From positions 992,001 to 1,056,000 of the forward strand of contig NC_009376.1 in assembly GCF_000016385.1 (NCBI RefSeq): a DNA stretch of 64,000 nt. Direction: 5' to 3'. Source of the stretch: Pyrobaculum arsenaticum DSM 13514 (GTDB lineage Archaea; Thermoproteota; Thermoprotei; Thermoproteales; Thermoproteaceae). This document shows positions 28,698 to 37,521 of the stretch, one piece after another (position 1 is the stretch's first letter; the number at the start of each line of letters is the position of its first letter). The position numbers were made by a program, and so were the translations under genes. Below the pieces are notes generated by a model. That model did not search any database and was not told the origin of the DNA. It worked only from the letters and a program-made list of their open reading frames with translations.

Positions 28698-29526
28698 GGC
28701 ACGCCGCGTAGAAGGGGCACGTCTTGGGGCACTGGGGAGGGGCTCCGGGGTCGCGGCCAGAGGCGGCGACGTCCACGGCCTCGTCCCTCGCCTCCAGGAA
28801 CTTGGACCGGGCCGAGTCGCCGAGGGGGTAGGCCGTGACTCTGTACTCCACGGCGTGGTTTACAGAGATCTGGACGTGTATGCCGTAGTCCACGGGGACG
28901 CCCCAGTCGGCCTCGATGGCCATGGCGTACCCCGCGAGGGCGGCCTCCACGTTCGGCGCGGGGCCGAACTTGAACTCCACCACTGCGCCCAGCGCCAAGC
29001 CGTCGGCCACCACGTAGCCTAAGCCCAGGGGGGCGCCGTCCACGGCCACTTGGGTGGCGATGGGCGATGCGTAGAACACCGCGGCGTCTCTGCTCCTGGC
29101 GAGCCTCGCCGCAAGGGCGTAGCTGTACTCGCCTATCAGCCGGGCCGCCACGTATTTGTAGAGGGCCTCGGCCTTGTCCCTCAGATCTTCGGGCACCCCC
29201 TCCAGCCCCGGCGACATGGGGACCCCCGCATATGCGTAGCGGCAAAAGTCCTCAAGCGCCTTGAACAGCACGGAGTGGAGGACTTGCCCCTCCTGCAAGG
29301 TCTTGCTGGGGCCCCCCCTCTCGCCGAGGACGTATTTGAGGTAGATGTTTCTGTAGGTGGGGCAGTAGCCGTATGCGAAGTCGGATAAGGCGAGGCCGGG
29401 GTAGGCCGGCGGCTTAACGGGCGGCTTGTCGTAGCTCCAGCCCCTCAGCTCTGGCGACACCTCCACCGGCCCCCAGGTGGTCTTCGCCCTCCTAAGCGCC
29501 TTGGACAGCTCCGCGAGAGTTAGCAC
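28678..29526 (-). CDS. csa1: Csa1, Cas4-like adaptation protein of type I-A
   Basis: 282 residues. I place the start at the GTG at 29526: a GGAGGTGA ribosome-binding site lies 10 bp upstream and a TTTTAAAT box further up. A longer reading to 30093 would run antisense through csa3 and is rejected. Features: CPTYRNIYLKYVLGE, YVVADGLALGAVVEFKFG (nuclease core) and CPKTCPFYAACHAGG (cysteine cluster). Csa1 works with Cas1, Cas2 and Cas4 in I-A adaptation. First gene of the minus-strand adaptation operon. Confidence 0.9.
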   Translation of the reverse strand: MLTLAELSKALRRAKTTWGPVEVSPELRGWSYDKPPVKPPAYPGLALSDFAYGYCPTYRNIYLKYVLGERGGPSKTLQEGQVLHSVLFKALEDFCRYAYAGVPMSPGLEGVPEDLRDKAEALYKYVAARLIGEYSYALAARLARSRDAAVFYASPIATQVAVDGAPLGLGYVVADGLALGAVVEFKFGPAPNVEAALAGYAMAIEADWGVPVDYGIHVQISVNHAVEYRVTAYPLGDSARSKFLEARDEAVDVAASGRDPGAPPQCPKTCPFYAACHAGGGR

Positions 29527-29604
29527 AAAGTTTTGGTCACCTCCCCGTAATATCCGTGACGTACTGCAACTGCAAGATTTAAAACTGCACGGCTCTGCAG
29601 TTAT
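29527..29604. promoter_or_regulatory. Divergent csa1 / csa3 promoter with ACTGCA sites
   Basis: 78 bp. ATTTAAAAC at 29577-29585 can serve as TATA in both directions. ACTGCA words occur at 29563-29568, 29569-29574 and 29584-29589, and inverted (TGCAGT) at 29597-29602, surrounding both transcription starts. These are good candidates for Csa3 operators, because Csa3 proteins regulate adaptation genes in Sulfolobus. The same AAAACTGCAC word recurs inverted ahead of csa5. Confidence 0.55.
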
Positions 29605-30225
29605 GTGAAGCTGGCAGTGACGGTGGGCTTCGACGCGCGGCTTGTGGTGAGGGCCTTGGCCAACATCCCTGGCCGCGACGTCGTCCTCGTGCGCGGCGCC
29701 ACGGGCGGCGAGGGGGACGCCAAGTCGAGGGAGGCTGCCGCCGAGATAATTAAGGCCTTGGGGAGAGGCGCAGAGTACGTGGTGGACATCCGCGATCCCG
29801 CCGTGGGCCTCCGCCAGCTCTACGACCTGCAGTTCGACGAGATCGCCCTGGCGGGAGGGCCCCGCCTGCTGGTGGTGCTGGGCTTCGTCGCGGCGGCGGT
29901 TAAGGGGGCGAAGATATACGTGGTGCCGGAGTACGGTAGCGAGGTGGTGGATGTCAGCGGGCTGGCGGCTCTGGGGAGGTTGGCGGCTCTTTCCAGCGCG
30001 AAGCTTGCTGTGTTGGCCTCCATCGACGGCGAGGCTGATGCGGAGACTGTGGCTCGCCGCCTGGGGCTTGACCCCTCCACCGTGTACCGCCACCTTGACT
30101 CCCTAGAGGAGATAGGCGTTGTGAGGTCTAAGGGGAGGAGAGGGAAGAAGTACGAGGTGGATAAGCTCGTGGCTACACTGTCCTCTCTATTTTTGGAGAA
30201 GAAGAGGGGCAGTGCAGTTTTGTGA
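29605..30225 (+). CDS. csa3: Csa3, CARF-winged-helix regulator
   Basis: 206 residues from a GTG at 29605. The CARF domain (MKLAVTVGFDARLVVRAL, LAGGPRLLVVLGFVAAA) is followed by a winged helix-turn-helix (AETVARRLGLDPSTVYRHLDSLEEIGVV) and a basic tail. It is expected to sense a cyclic oligoadenylate and switch cas transcription. It sits between the adaptation operon and the interference operon, with candidate operators in both promoters. Confidence 0.93.
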   Translation: MKLAVTVGFDARLVVRALANIPGRDVVLVRGATGGEGDAKSREAAAEIIKALGRGAEYVVDIRDPAVGLRQLYDLQFDEIALAGGPRLLVVLGFVAAAVKGAKIYVVPEYGSEVVDVSGLAALGRLAALSSAKLAVLASIDGEADAETVARRLGLDPSTVYRHLDSLEEIGVVRSKGRRGKKYEVDKLVATLSSLFLEKKRGSAVL

Positions 30226-30274
30226 GTCTTGTTTGTAAAACGGAAAGCATATAAAATAGACCTATGCCCTCTTC
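30212..30274 (+). promoter_or_regulatory. Promoter of the type I-A interference operon
   Basis: TATA at about 30248-30256 (CATATAAAAT) lies 25 bp before the csa5 ATG, giving a leaderless mRNA. GTGCAGTTTT at 30212-30221 is the exact inverse of AAAACTGCAC in the csa1/csa3 promoter and lies about 30 bp upstream of the TATA, a plausible second Csa3 site. The site lies over the 3' end of csa3. Confidence 0.5.
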
Positions 30275-30610
30275 ATGGCTAGTAAAGAGATAAACCTAGA
30301 TCCAGTAATAGAAGTATTATCAAAGCTGGCGCGGGATAAGGTATATGGACCTCTTGACATGCTGAGCCGTGTGGAAGACAAGGATGAGTTCTACATGAAG
30401 ATGGCTAGGGAGGCGCTGTACTCGGCGGTGAGGTACTACGCCACTGAGGGGGGCCATGTGCCGGAGCTGGAAGACGCCGTGGAGACCGCGCTTAGACTCA
30501 TCGAAGCGAGACCTCACGTCGCTAAGGAGCTCGCGTTAAAGGCGCTGGCTAGGGCGATGAGCGCTGAGAAGAGCGCCGCCGGTAAAGGCGAAGAGAAGAA
30601 GGCGGGGTGA
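30275..30610 (+). CDS. csa5: Csa5, small subunit of type I-A Cascade
   Basis: 111 residues, all helical: MASKEINLDPVIEVLSKLARDKVYGPLDMLSRVEDKDEFYMKMAREAL, ending in a lysine-rich tail. The size, position before cas7 and the RDKVYGPLDML region fit Csa5 (Cas11a). First gene of the interference operon. Confidence 0.88.
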   Translation: MASKEINLDPVIEVLSKLARDKVYGPLDMLSRVEDKDEFYMKMAREALYSAVRYYATEGGHVPELEDAVETALRLIEARPHVAKELALKALARAMSAEKSAAGKGEEKKAG

Positions 30611-30611
30611 T

Positions 30612-31547
30612 ATGTTCGTCTCCTTTGGATTTAGGTTTAGGGCGGAGGTCGAGGCGCTCAACATGGCTGAGTCGGTGGGCAACTACGCCCGCCACAGGAC
30701 GGCCCCCGTCGTGATAAAAGACGGCGATAGGTACAGAATCACGTTGGCCCCCGCCGTCTCCGGCCAATCGATAGCCTACGGCTACATGGCCGCGTTGGTT
30801 AGGCTCGCCCTTGAGAGGAACATGCCGCTGAGCGACGACGATAAGCAATACGAGAAACTGGGCGGCTTCTTCAAGAGAGCAAACCAAGCAGATCTTGACC
30901 ACGACAAAAGAGTTGAGACGAGCGTTGTGGAGGACATCACTGGCTTTATGACGACTGAAGAGGCGCAAGCACAGGGGAGGGGCAGAATGGCGCGACGGAC
31001 ATCCCCCCTGATGTTCAGCTACTTAGTGCCGGACACCTCCTCCGCGAGGGCGGTGGTGGTGCCTCAGATGCATGTGAGGTACAATTTGCAGAATCCCCAG
31101 CAACAAGTCGTCTACCAAATCGAGTCGGGCAGCGGCATCTTTATTCAGACGGTAGCGGTTGACGTGGGGAGGATAGGTCTGCTGAGCAACGGGAACTACG
31201 TAAAAGACGTATGTGAGCGCGTCAAGCTGGCGTTTGACGCGTTGAAGTTGCTCTACAGCGGCATGCTCTTTGGCGCAAAGAAGGCGAGATACCATCCCGT
31301 ATTCGAGCCGCTTGGCGGCGTGGCGGCGGCTTCGCCAAAGCCTTTTGTGGTGTTGCCTCCGCGCCTCGGCGACTACGTCGCGGAGAACCTGGCGCGCATC
31401 AAAGCCTTGGGTTACGGAAAGTTGTTCTGCTTCGACAGAGAGGGTGTGACGAGTTGCAGTAAAGCCCAAGGCGTAGAGAGCAGATCCACGCTGGAGGAGC
31501 TCGTAGAGGCAGTCAAAGAATACGTCGTTTCAAACCGCTGTAAGTAA
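30612..31547 (+). CDS. cas7: Cas7 (Csa2), backbone subunit of type I-A Cascade
   Basis: 311 residues. VSFGFRFRAEVEALNMAESVGNYARHRTAPVV is the Csa2/DevR start; GQSIAYGYMAAL follows and the tail GVESRSTLEELVEAVKEYV closes the fold. Starts 1 bp after csa5 and its stop overlaps the cas5 start (TAATG). Confidence 0.93.
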   Translation: MFVSFGFRFRAEVEALNMAESVGNYARHRTAPVVIKDGDRYRITLAPAVSGQSIAYGYMAALVRLALERNMPLSDDDKQYEKLGGFFKRANQADLDHDKRVETSVVEDITGFMTTEEAQAQGRGRMARRTSPLMFSYLVPDTSSARAVVVPQMHVRYNLQNPQQQVVYQIESGSGIFIQTVAVDVGRIGLLSNGNYVKDVCERVKLAFDALKLLYSGMLFGAKKARYHPVFEPLGGVAAASPKPFVVLPPRLGDYVAENLARIKALGYGKLFCFDREGVTSCSKAQGVESRSTLEELVEAVKEYVVSNRCK

Positions 31548-32437
31548 TGGGAGGTAATTACCTGCTGGTAAAGCTTGTTTTCCACTCCCCCTACTACTCC
31601 TATCCTGCAGGCGCTGAGGGAGGCCGGGGACCGACTCTGCCGCCGCCCTCCACTCTCATAGGCGCACTGATGGCAGCGTATCTCAGACTGAGGGGGCCGA
31701 GGGAGGGGGATCCGCCGACGAGTTTGGTAAATTCGGTTAAATACGCCTATTTCTGGGCGCCTTCCTACTCCACAACCGCCAGTCTTAATACGCACTTCAC
31801 TTGGCTCACCCAGCGGAAATCGAGACTTGAGCTGATAGAGGCCATGAAGATATTAGGCAAGACAGTTGAGGGTACGGCGACGGAGGAGGAGCTCAGAAAA
31901 GCTGTGAGTGCGATAAAAAACTACGGGCGGGGGCCTAGGGATCTTCAGCCAGAGCACCTAAAGTCGGATCCCCACTCGTGGATAGCCAAGCTACGGGCGA
32001 TGTTATTCAGCCCGTGGCCCACATACGAGACCTACTTCTGGGGAGATGCCTACGCCCTCTACATTATTGAAGACGAGGAGCTTAAGGAGGCGGGTAACTA
32101 TATATTCCGGGTAGGCCCCAAGGAGACGCTAGTCTCCTCCCGAGTAGTTGAGGTGAGATCGGCCAGGGAGGTCAAGGGCTCTGTGGCCACGAGGTTCTAC
32201 ATCCCTAAGGAAGCCACTGTCAGCGCTTGTCGACGCGTTGAGCACATGCTGACGTCTCTAGGCGCTCCCGTGGAGTTGATCTACATTGAGAGGCGGGCCA
32301 AGGAGTTCTGCCTGCCGACGCCGTACACCGGAGAGCTTGAGTACTACGACCCAGCACCTGGATGGGTCGGCGTAGAGCTGGAGACGGACGAGGGAGTCTT
32401 CCAGGTGGTGGTCCCCGAGGGCTATGCCCCGCGCTAA
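31547..32437 (+). CDS. cas5: Cas5 of type I-A Cascade
   Basis: 296 residues: LLVKLVFHSPYYSYPAGAEGGRGPTLPPPSTLIGALMAAYLRLRG is a Cas5a N-terminus. About 60 residues longer than typical Cas5a. Binds the 5' handle of the crRNA. Overlaps the next gene by 14 bp. Confidence 0.88.
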   Translation: MGGNYLLVKLVFHSPYYSYPAGAEGGRGPTLPPPSTLIGALMAAYLRLRGPREGDPPTSLVNSVKYAYFWAPSYSTTASLNTHFTWLTQRKSRLELIEAMKILGKTVEGTATEEELRKAVSAIKNYGRGPRDLQPEHLKSDPHSWIAKLRAMLFSPWPTYETYFWGDAYALYIIEDEELKEAGNYIFRVGPKETLVSSRVVEVRSAREVKGSVATRFYIPKEATVSACRRVEHMLTSLGAPVELIYIERRAKEFCLPTPYTGELEYYDPAPGWVGVELETDEGVFQVVVPEGYAPR

Positions 32438-33317
32438 GACGACGAGGACCAGGTTTAGGATAGAGCCCACCCGCGTGGACTTGGTCACAATTAGAAAGGC
32501 AAACGTTATGTCCATTATAGCTACTCAAAAACCGTTGTGGTCTGTAAGGCAAGAGGAAGTTGGGGGCTACATTAGACTCTACAACAACTTCGTCGAGGGG
32601 GCTCTCGGGGGCAAAAAGAGCAAGGATATCCAAAAGTACCTCCTCACACAAGGAGATTTTGAAAACGTCGAGACGTCTAACTTGACCGACGTTTTGCCTG
32701 AGTTTATGGAGTATCTGAAGCGCCACGCCATGCCGTGGAAGGATAGCATAAAGACGTCTAATATGTTCGAGGTGCCCACCGCCGTCGTGAAGCTGGCAAG
32801 CGCGCTTGATGCTGTGATGGGGGTGGGAATAGGGGGCAAGCGCTATACTGTGGTTGTGGAGATGGACGAGGCGTTTGACCTCCACTACAGCGCTGAGCGT
32901 CTGGAGAGGATGGCTAACATAAACCGTGAGCTACGACAGTTCTACAAGGCTAAGGTAGTGGAGAACTTGGGGTACACAGGCCTTTACATGGCCGCAGTGG
33001 CTCTTTTCAACTTGGCTGTTGGCGTAGAGTGGCGTTGGGGGGAGGGGAGGGCCGCCTTTGTGATTTACAGCGGTGAGAGGGCGTGGCCAAACATCACTCC
33101 AATGGCCGCCTTACCTGCGCCATATGCAGTGTTCTACCTGAGAATCGCCCGCGCAGGCTCGGACTACGCGAAGTCAGTGGCTGAGGCGTTGCTTCGCTAC
33201 GTTAGAACTGGCGACTTGGCTGAGCTGTATTCCATAATCCGCAACATGGCCCAGACTAAGAAGCTGGCCCAGGCGGAGAGGGAGGCGCTGGAGGGGCTAC
33301 TGGCGCACATTTCATGA
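32424..33317 (+). CDS. cas8a2: Cas8a2 (Csa4)-like large subunit of type I-A Cascade
   Basis: 297 residues, with weak internal motifs: IEPTRVDLVTIRKANVMSII near the start and a helical C-terminal third (AEALLRYVRTGDLAELYSIIRNMAQTKKLAQAEREALEGL). Assigned mainly by position between cas5 and cas3' and by size, as in other Thermoproteales I-A operons. Expected to read the PAM and help open the target. Confidence 0.7.
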   Translation: MPRAKTTRTRFRIEPTRVDLVTIRKANVMSIIATQKPLWSVRQEEVGGYIRLYNNFVEGALGGKKSKDIQKYLLTQGDFENVETSNLTDVLPEFMEYLKRHAMPWKDSIKTSNMFEVPTAVVKLASALDAVMGVGIGGKRYTVVVEMDEAFDLHYSAERLERMANINRELRQFYKAKVVENLGYTGLYMAAVALFNLAVGVEWRWGEGRAAFVIYSGERAWPNITPMAALPAPYAVFYLRIARAGSDYAKSVAEALLRYVRTGDLAELYSIIRNMAQTKKLAQAEREALEGLLAHIS

Positions 33318-34768
33318 GGAGGGCGATAAGGAAAGCCTTGGAGTTGGCGGAGAGGGGGGTGGATAAGATAGTGTCGGAGTTGCCCACCGGCTACGGGAAA
33401 ACCGTCGCCGCGCCGTTGCTTTACAAGAGGTTTAGGGCGGCTGGCCTCTGCTGGAAAGCTATACACGTCTTCCCGCTGAGGGCTGTGCTACACACGACCT
33501 TAAAGAGGTACGTCACGGAGCACCCCGATATCCAATTCGCCTACCAGGACGGCGACGTCACGCTGAGAGCTGACGGCTACGTCAAGGACCCGTGGTTCAC
33601 CTCAGAGTACGTCCTCACGACGTACGACTCCTTTATCCACAACTTGCTTAAGGCGCCGGTGGCGGAGTTCCACAAATTGCTAAGCCACGGGAGGGGGGTG
33701 CACTACCACTGGCCGATGGCCGAGGTTTACCCCTCGTGCGTTTTTCTCGACGAGGTGCACCTGGCGGTGGAGGGGGCGAAGCAGGTCGCGGCGGTTAGCG
33801 TGGTGGTGAACATGCTGAGGGAGATGGAGGTGCCGACAGTGGTGCTCTCGGCGACAATGGGGAGGTGGAAGCACGACATCTTTAAAGACTTCGTCTTCGT
33901 CCAGCTGGGGGAAAAAGACGAGGAGGGCGACCGCCTGGTTGTTGTGAGAGACGAGGAGTTCGAGAAGTCCATGGGGGAGGTGGAGTACAGCGTAGATGTG
34001 ATAGATGAGAACTCGGTGGCGGCCTTGGCGAGGAGAAAGGTGAAGGAGGGGAGGCGCGTCCTTGTCGTGTTAAACAGCCTCAAAAAGGTAGTCGCCCTAA
34101 AAAACGAGCTTGGGGATCTCAACCCGGTTTTGATACACTCAATGCTGACGCGGAGGGATAGGCAGGCCGCAGAGGAGGAGGTCAAAAAGGCCCAGCTCGT
34201 GATCGGCACCAGCGCAATCGAGGCCGGCGTCGACACGAGCTTCGACGTGTTGATATCAGATACTCCCAGCGCCGAGTCCGTAGTGCAGAGGGTAGGCAGA
34301 GTATGCCGCTACGGCGGGAGGTGCAAGGGGGAGCTCTACTTCTTCGGGGAGGGCGCGGAGGAGCTACGGGAGGTGAAGCACTGGAGGTTGCCGTACAAGA
34401 AGGGGAGCTACGCCGGGTTGCTCAGAGAGCAGATCGAGAAGGACCGCAGACTGACGTGGCTCTACGAGATGTTGGCAAGGGCCTTGTGGATAGAGGATAT
34501 CAATGAATTGTTTAAAAAATTGGGCGCCTCCTTCTTTAGAGAAGGGCTCCTAGTGGAGGCAGTGGCGGGTAGCGGCTTTGAAATGGCCTTCTCGGCCAGC
34601 CTGGGGAAGCTTGTGGAGCTGGGATACACGGAGACCGTCGACGGCGAGCAGGTCAAAGGCGACGTCTACATCTTTCTCCTTGACTACGTTAAGCGCCGCG
34701 GCGAGCTCCCAGCTATAAGAATACCCGACTACGTCGAGGGCGTAGGCCCAGCGGCGCTTTATGAGTAG
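33314..34768 (+). CDS. cas3': Cas3', helicase subunit
   Basis: 484 residues. Superfamily 2 helicase motifs: PTGYGKT (24-30), DEVH (146-149), LSATMG, GTSAIEAGVD and QRVGRVCRYGG. No HD domain in this chain; the nuclease half is the next gene, as usual for split Cas3 of type I-A. Overlaps neighbours on both sides. Confidence 0.94.
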   Translation: MRRAIRKALELAERGVDKIVSELPTGYGKTVAAPLLYKRFRAAGLCWKAIHVFPLRAVLHTTLKRYVTEHPDIQFAYQDGDVTLRADGYVKDPWFTSEYVLTTYDSFIHNLLKAPVAEFHKLLSHGRGVHYHWPMAEVYPSCVFLDEVHLAVEGAKQVAAVSVVVNMLREMEVPTVVLSATMGRWKHDIFKDFVFVQLGEKDEEGDRLVVVRDEEFEKSMGEVEYSVDVIDENSVAALARRKVKEGRRVLVVLNSLKKVVALKNELGDLNPVLIHSMLTRRDRQAAEEEVKKAQLVIGTSAIEAGVDTSFDVLISDTPSAESVVQRVGRVCRYGGRCKGELYFFGEGAEELREVKHWRLPYKKGSYAGLLREQIEKDRRLTWLYEMLARALWIEDINELFKKLGASFFREGLLVEAVAGSGFEMAFSASLGKLVELGYTETVDGEQVKGDVYIFLLDYVKRRGELPAIRIPDYVEGVGPAALYE

Positions 34769-35429
34769 TTGCCAAGCCGGGCCTGGCGAGCCGCTGGGCG
34801 ACCACCTGCTAGGTGTAGCTGACTGCGTCTCTAAAAGGGGCGTGCCGGTGGCCAAGAAGCTGGCAAGGGTCTTCAAGATAGGGGAGGGCGAGGCGCTCGA
34901 CCTAATAACCTTCGCCGCGTTGGCGCATGACGCCGGCAAGGCCGACGTGAGCTACGAAAAGGCCATCGACCGCTTCCCCCTCCACGAAGTCAAGTCAACA
35001 GCATTTGTGAAGAGAGTTTTCCAAGAACTTAGAATAATAGACAACTGTGACCTCGGCCGGGGCGAGGACAGCCTCGCCAAGGCCGTGGTTGCCGCCGTAG
35101 CGTTGCACCACTACGTCCACAAAGAGCCAAATAAGGCTACCGTAGCGGATGGGCTCACGCCGAGGTGTCTTGACGTTGCGGAGGCCTTTAAGCGGTGGAG
35201 GCCCCGAACGTCCCTGGGAGAGGCGCTTAAGTCCAAGGCCTTGGAGATCGCCGCCGGCAACGTGGGGCCTAACACATGCTATCGTGACGTAGTCAACACG
35301 CTTCACAGCGTAAGCACGAGGCTCAGGTACGCCGCGATGGCTATATTGGGAGTCCTCAACAGATGCGACTACGAGGTTGCCAAAGCTAGGCGCGCCGCTG
35401 AGCATCCCGGCACTCCCGCAGATATTTAA
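34761..35429 (+). CDS. cas3'': Cas3'', HD nuclease subunit
   Basis: 222 residues. GDHLLGVADC supplies an early His (15), AALAHDAGKADVSY the HD pair (56-57), and AVALHHYVHKE the later His residues of the metal site. Partner of Cas3'. Last gene of the interference operon. Confidence 0.92.
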   Translation: MSSCQAGPGEPLGDHLLGVADCVSKRGVPVAKKLARVFKIGEGEALDLITFAALAHDAGKADVSYEKAIDRFPLHEVKSTAFVKRVFQELRIIDNCDLGRGEDSLAKAVVAAVALHHYVHKEPNKATVADGLTPRCLDVAEAFKRWRPRTSLGEALKSKALEIAAGNVGPNTCYRDVVNTLHSVSTRLRYAAMAILGVLNRCDYEVAKARRAAEHPGTPADI

Positions 35430-35931
35430 GCAAGATCCCGCGTCTAGCTCCTCCACAGACGCGACAGAGGCACAGTGTTACAGGTCGCCCGCCCGCTACA
35501 ATAGCCACAAGTTTTTCTCCAGCCCGCCTAGGTTTTCCTCGCCGCTAGGCGCACAGCGATAATACTCTCAGTGCTGTAGCCACCCCTAACCAGGACACCG
35601 TCCTCTTCCTCTCTTCATGGCTTATGATTTCTTCGCGCTCGTGGAAGAGAGACTAGATCAGCTCCATAGCGCTCGGGGAAATGGCCAGCTCGTTGACCAC
35701 AAGCCATTTCCAGATGGACGATGTAGCGCGCCTTCTTGGCGAACCGGGCCGCTGTATCCTCACCTGGCTAGCACGACGTCTGCACAGACTTTGAACATCG
35801 CTCCTTCCGTGTTTATATGTATCAGCCGCTACAGACTAGATATAATTGCAGTCATCTTCAAATCAGTGACATGGCCGCTACACAAACTAGTTACGAAGTA
35901 AATAAGCTTTAAATAAAAAATAAAAAGGTAC
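35430..35931. other. Intergenic region without a recognisable gene
   Basis: About 500 bp after cas3''. Short open frames here have no recognisable product. At the right end an AT-rich stretch (AAGCTTTAAATAAAAAATAAAAA, 35909 onward) is the promoter of the next gene. Confidence 0.5.
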
Positions 35932-36423
35932 GTGGACCTAGAGCTTGAAAAACCGTGGAGAGATCTCAAGAAGTACATTGAGGGGAGGGCGAAGGAGGCG
36001 AGGTACGAGGCGGAGTTGGCTCTGAGGTTTCTCGAAGCCGGTTTGATGAGAAATGCCGCAGGGAAGGCCTTCCAGGCATTTAAGGCGCTACTGGGGGCCC
36101 TTGCCGCTAAGCATAGGGAATATTTAGCGCAGAGGTACGGAAGCGTGAAGAGGCTTAGAAACGGCAAGAGGGTGTGGTACGCGGATTGGCTCATCGCTGC
36201 AGTCCCCACCAGCTTGTTGCTAGAACTAGCCAGGGACCTCTCGCCGCTTGAGAGGCCCGAGCTTATGCGCTACGCCAACATCGCCCTGAACCTGCACGAG
36301 TTTCGATACAACGGGCTTGACAAGAGCGGTGTCTTAAGCAGATATGCGAGGATTAGCTCTGTGGAGGAAGACGTGAGGGCCTTGGCGACCTACGTTGAGA
36401 AGAGGACCTCGGAGCTAACCTAG
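35932..36423 (+). CDS. PaREP8-like helical protein
   Basis: 163 residues from a GTG. ARYEAELALRFLEAGLMRNAAGKAFQAFKALLGALAAKHREYL matches the repeat-family proteins (PaREP1/PaREP8) scattered in Pyrobaculum genomes. All alpha-helical, function unknown, HEPN-like fold suspected for the family. A TTTAAATAAAAAA promoter sits about 25 bp upstream. Placed between the I-A operon and cas6 without overlap. Confidence 0.65.
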   Translation: MDLELEKPWRDLKKYIEGRAKEARYEAELALRFLEAGLMRNAAGKAFQAFKALLGALAAKHREYLAQRYGSVKRLRNGKRVWYADWLIAAVPTSLLLELARDLSPLERPELMRYANIALNLHEFRYNGLDKSGVLSRYARISSVEEDVRALATYVEKRTSELT

Positions 36424-36717
36424 CGACGCCGCGTGGTCCAGCCCCGTGTCGCTAGGCCATCCTCCTACAACGGGGCAGATAAGGGCGGCGGCGAAGGGCC
36501 CGGCGCGTCCCGCCGGCGGGTATTTTTGCGAAGACGGCTGGATCTGCTACGCCTAAGCGCCCCGTGCTGATAGCGGCGCGTCTAGTCTAGGGCTGTGCGG
36601 CGGTGTGTTGGCGGCAGAGCAGGTGAAGGGGAAATGGAGCCGAGGTTTGAGCGGCGGCCCATCTTGATGGCATCTTCAGGGGGAGTCGCGTATTTAAGGG
36701 TGCGACCTCTTTGGGCT

Positions 36718-37512
36718 GTGTCTGTGGTGTTGGTGCGGGGGAGGCCCACTGAGGCCGTCGCCATGGTTGGCTTCACCGGGACGGTGGCCCAGTCACTAGT
36801 GGTGTCCCTCCTCGGCGGGGAGCTCCACGACGCTAGGCCGAAGTCCTTCTCCGTCACGCCGTTCTTCGTCAACGGTAGGCCGGCGGTGGACAAGGCCGTG
36901 GCGGGGCCCGGCGACATTCTGGAGCTCCGCGCCGCCTTCGCCCAGAGGGAGCTCGCCGAGAGGTTCATAGCGGAGGTGGCCAAGGGCTACACCCTCTTCG
37001 GGAGGAGGGTCGTGGTGGAGGAGCTGGAGTTCTACGACGTGTTCTCCCAGCCCCTCCCAGAGGCGCAGTGCTTCAAGCTGGAGTTCCTCACCCCGCTGAG
37101 ATTCGCCGTGAAGCCCCTCTACAGGCGAAGCCGCGCCGTGTTCGACTTTCTCCCGCGGCCCCTCTCGGTGTTTAAATCCGCCGTGAGACACGGCAGGGCT
37201 CTTGGCCTATTGAAGCTGGGCGCCCCGTTCCTCCGCTGGGTGCATACCTACGTGGCGCTCACCGACTTCGGGTGCCGCGGCAGGTGCGTGGTCACCGTCA
37301 AGCTACCCAACGGCGGGGTGGCGAGGGGCTTCGTGGGCTGGGCGCTGTACCGCTCCTTCGGCAAGAGGAGGATCGCCGACCTGTGGAGGGCCCTCCGCGT
37401 GGCAGAGGCCTTCAACCTCGGCACCGGCCGAGGGATGGGCCTCGGCGTTGTGAGGGTGACCCCTCTTGACTGTCCAGGTAACGGCCCCGCGGCTCAGCGC
37501 GGGGACGCATAG
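36718..37512 (+). CDS. cas6: Cas6, crRNA-processing endonuclease
   Basis: About 264 residues. The C-terminal FNLGTGRGMGLGVVRV is the Gly-rich loop of Cas6. I prefer the GTG at 36718 because a TATTTAAG box at 36691-36698 lies 20-25 bp before it and the protein then starts VSVVLVRGRPTEAVAMVGF, a proper Cas6 first strand; the ATG at 36667 would be upstream of that box. This is the only intact cas6 in the window (the other, 40628-41371, has a stop), so it probably processes transcripts of all arrays. Confidence 0.85.
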   Translation: MSVVLVRGRPTEAVAMVGFTGTVAQSLVVSLLGGELHDARPKSFSVTPFFVNGRPAVDKAVAGPGDILELRAAFAQRELAERFIAEVAKGYTLFGRRVVVEELEFYDVFSQPLPEAQCFKLEFLTPLRFAVKPLYRRSRAVFDFLPRPLSVFKSAVRHGRALGLLKLGAPFLRWVHTYVALTDFGCRGRCVVTVKLPNGGVARGFVGWALYRSFGKRRIADLWRALRVAEAFNLGTGRGMGLGVVRVTPLDCPGNGPAAQRGDA

Positions 37513-37521
37513 GAGCCTGCA

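Noticed and set aside
29527..30093. N-terminal extension of csa1 across csa3
   Set aside because: It is antisense to the well-supported csa3; the GTG at 29526 has a ribosome-binding site and promoter.
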